Assembly (NCBI GenBank): GCA_005888595.1 | Contig: VBAL01000012.1 | Span: forward strand, 1,084-33,208 | Length of the DNA: 32,125 bases | Source of the DNA: Candidatus Segetimicrobium genomatis | Lineage (GTDB): Bacteria > Sysuimicrobiota > Sysuimicrobiia > Sysuimicrobiales > Kaftiobacteriaceae | Direction: 5' to 3' | In this document: piece after piece, positions 30,722 to 32,125 of the stretch | Layout: every line of letters begins with the position of its first letter | How positions within the stretch are numbered: position 1 is the first letter of the stretch | The notes under the pieces: model-generated | Told to the model about the DNA's origin: nothing | The model's database searches: none | The model's input: the letters and a program-made list of their open reading frames with translations, nothing else | Program-made: the position numbers and the translations under genes

Positions 30722-31798
30722 ATGGTCAGCGTCATCCGTCTCACCCTCTCCCGCAGCACCTCGCCGCAGGTCCTCCGCGTCGCCGGCGCGGCTCTGATCG
30801 TGCTGGTGGCGGTGATGGCCGCCGCGCCCGTCGTGCGTGGGCGCGTGGTGCAGCACCCCCTGGACGTGGCCGCATTCCTGCTGCTCGTCGTCGCCGTCGG
30901 CGTGTTCTGGTCGTTGCCCGGTGACTTCACGCGTCGCATGAAACGCAATCCGCTTTCCATCGCCGGGTTCTCCATCATTGTGCTATTTGTCATGGTGGCG
31001 GCACTGGCTCCGGTGCTGGCGGCGCCGCCCGCCACCTCGCGTGATCCGTACCTCATTCCGCACGCAGGATTCCTGCCCGATCCCCAGCCGCCCCGGCCGG
31101 GCCATCCCTTGGGAACGACCGGCTACCAGTACGACCTCTACTACGGCGTCGTATGGGGCACCCGGACGGCGTTCCGTGTGGCCACCGTGGTCGTGGTCAT
31201 CTCCGTCGCGGCGGGCCTGTTGCTCGGCAGTCTCTCCGGATTTTACGGCGGCCGGCTGGACGAGGTCATCATGCGCATTACAGACATCTTTCTGGCGTTC
31301 CCCAGCCTCGTCCTGGCCGTCGTCATCACGGCCGTGCTGGGCAAAGGGTTGGACAAGGTCATGCTGTCCATCGCCATCGTCGGCTGGCCGGTGTACGCGC
31401 GGCTCCTGCGGGGGGAGATTCTATCGGTCAAACAGCGGGACTATGTGGAAGCGGCGCGTGCCGCCGGTGCCGGGGACCTGCGGATCATTCTGCAGCATGT
31501 CGTTCCGAACACCATCTACCCGTTTCTCGTCTACGCCGCGTTTGATACCGGCGTCATCGTCCTGGTGGCGGCGGCGCTGTCCTTCCTGGGTTTGGGAGCA
31601 GAGGTTGGATATGCCGACTGGGGGCAGCTGATCAACATGTCCCGCAGCTGGATTCTCGGGGTTCCGGGCGACCCCTTCATTTATTGGTACACGGTGGTCT
31701 TTCCCGGCCTGGTGATCTTCCTGTTCGTCCTGGGGTGGAACCTGCTGGGCGACGCCTTCCGGGATATCCTCGACCCTCGTCTGCGCGGATCGGCCTAA
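30722..31798 (+). CDS. DppC-type ABC transporter permease with extra N-terminal membrane segments, set 4
   Basis: The 358-residue permease carries two hydrophobic segments before the normal DppC start: LRVAGAALIVLVAVMAAAPVV (~19-39) and DVAAFLLLVVAVGVFWSL (~48-66). The usual beginning comes only at RMKRNPLSIAGFSIIVLFVMVAALAPVLA. HPLGTTGYQYDLYYGVVWGTRTAFRVA stands where other DppC proteins have LLGTDxLGRDVxSRxxxGxRxSL, so the GTD/GRD motif is altered. The EAA loop is VKQRDYVEAARAAGAGDLRI with LQHVVPNTIYP, and the end is GDAFRDILDPRLRGSA. The start is ATG 30722 (GTG 30719 is adjacent). It pairs with the set 4 DppB, 7 bases upstream. Confidence 0.92.
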   Translation: MVSVIRLTLSRSTSPQVLRVAGAALIVLVAVMAAAPVVRGRVVQHPLDVAAFLLLVVAVGVFWSLPGDFTRRMKRNPLSIAGFSIIVLFVMVAALAPVLAAPPATSRDPYLIPHAGFLPDPQPPRPGHPLGTTGYQYDLYYGVVWGTRTAFRVATVVVVISVAAGLLLGSLSGFYGGRLDEVIMRITDIFLAFPSLVLAVVITAVLGKGLDKVMLSIAIVGWPVYARLLRGEILSVKQRDYVEAARAAGAGDLRIILQHVVPNTIYPFLVYAAFDTGVIVLVAAALSFLGLGAEVGYADWGQLINMSRSWILGVPGDPFIYWYTVVFPGLVIFLFVLGWNLLGDAFRDILDPRLRGSA

Positions 31799-31803
31799 CT
31801 GCC

Positions 31804-31832
31804 GGGACCAGGAACCTGGACCAGGGACCAGG
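31804..31832 (+). repeat. Heptad repeat (GGACCAG) after set 4
   Basis: GGGACCA, GGAACCT, GGACCAG and GGACCAG follow each other directly after the DppC stop at 31798, in the 75-base gap before the last gene. No inverted partner lies within the window. Confidence 0.65.
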
Positions 31833-31873
31833 CTGCTGAAGACGGTGTCGTGCTGCCGGGGAACTGGAGAACG

Positions 31874-32125
31874 GTGCATCGTCATGACGTGAACCGTAAT
31901 CCCGCAGGCGCTATTGCCGCTTTTGCCATCGTCGTCGCCGCCGCGGTATGGACCCAGCCTCCACCCACGCCGCCGTCTGTGGGGCAGATCCAGGAACTAC
32001 TCCCGGCCGCCGGTGTCCTCCGCAGTCTCGTGCGGCTCGAGATGAATGGGACGCCACCCCTGGAGACGGCCGTGGTCGCGGTCGTACCCCGCTACCCCGG
32101 CGCGGCGGACAGTACCTATGTCGGG
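31874..32125 (+). CDS. Start of an exported protein of unknown function (3' cut by window edge)
   Basis: The 84 visible codons from GTG 31874 run without a stop to the window end. The N-terminus has a basic start (MHRHDVNRN) and a hydrophobic stretch (AGAIAAFAIVVAAAVW), so it is a signal peptide or anchor. A Pro-rich linker follows (TQPPPTPPSV), then GQIQELLPAAGVLRSLVRLE and TAVVAVVPRYPGAADSTYVG, which begins an alpha/beta domain. GGGGAA at 31858-31863 is 10 bases upstream; GTG 31889 is another possible start. I do not recognise the family. It lies 75 bases after transporter set 4, so it may be transcribed with it. Confidence 0.5.
   Translation, partial: MHRHDVNRNPAGAIAAFAIVVAAAVWTQPPPTPPSVGQIQELLPAAGVLRSLVRLEMNGTPPLETAVVAVVPRYPGAADSTYVG

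Overview
The window is a high-GC bacterial chromosomal segment, about 60 to 65 percent G+C by eye. Genes are tightly packed and many starts overlap the previous stop (ATGA, TGATG, ATGGATAG). I found no tRNA, rRNA, phage gene, transposase or CRISPR array. Exported beta-barrel proteins ending in an aromatic residue (left end) suggest a cell with an outer membrane. A GuaB3-type IMP dehydrogenase relative and many peptide-type ABC transporters would fit an uncultured lineage near Chloroflexota, Armatimonadota or related 'terrabacterial' phyla. That placement is inference only.

Layout. (1) 1-1922: end of a barrel protein, two small exported proteins with TTG starts, and a convergent small barrel protein. 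(2) 2039-7232: de novo pyrimidine cluster pyrB-pyrC-pyrD-pyrF-pyrE. pyrB is broken: its aspartate-domain middle has been replaced by a repeat plus the 5' end of an HD-domain gene. (3) 7464-10942: a consensus sigma-70 promoter drives hpt-guaB3-guaA (purine salvage and GMP synthesis). (4) 11073-13196: PcrA/UvrD-type helicase. (5) 13323-31798: four complete sets of peptide-type binding protein, DppB-like permease and DppC-like permease, but only one DppD/DppF ATPase pair (25501-27712), plus a small helix-turn-helix gene with a palindromic site upstream. (6) 31874-end: start of an exported protein cut by the window edge.

The most unusual feature is the repeat DNA scattered through the window. At about ten places there are short arrays of a 7-base unit (sometimes 8 or 9). 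Several are built as a sense-strand array, a short spacer, and the same unit on the other strand. The unit sequence differs from place to place (GAATCAC, CCCCAGT, GGGGTCA, GAACGCA, GGAAGAA, GGACCAG, GTTGAAAC, GACTGGAxx) while the architecture stays similar. They lie in gene junctions and also inside genes: in frame in the middle of pyrF, at the N-termini of pyrD, guaA, pyrF and one permease, and at the break in pyrB. Because 7 is not a multiple of 3, each array reads as the same 7-residue peptide in all three frames. A second family is a small palindromic MITE-like element with ends GTCATTGCGAG/CTCGCAATGAC, and a third is a pair of GGGGAC-N-GTCCCC palindromic repeats before the hpt promoter.
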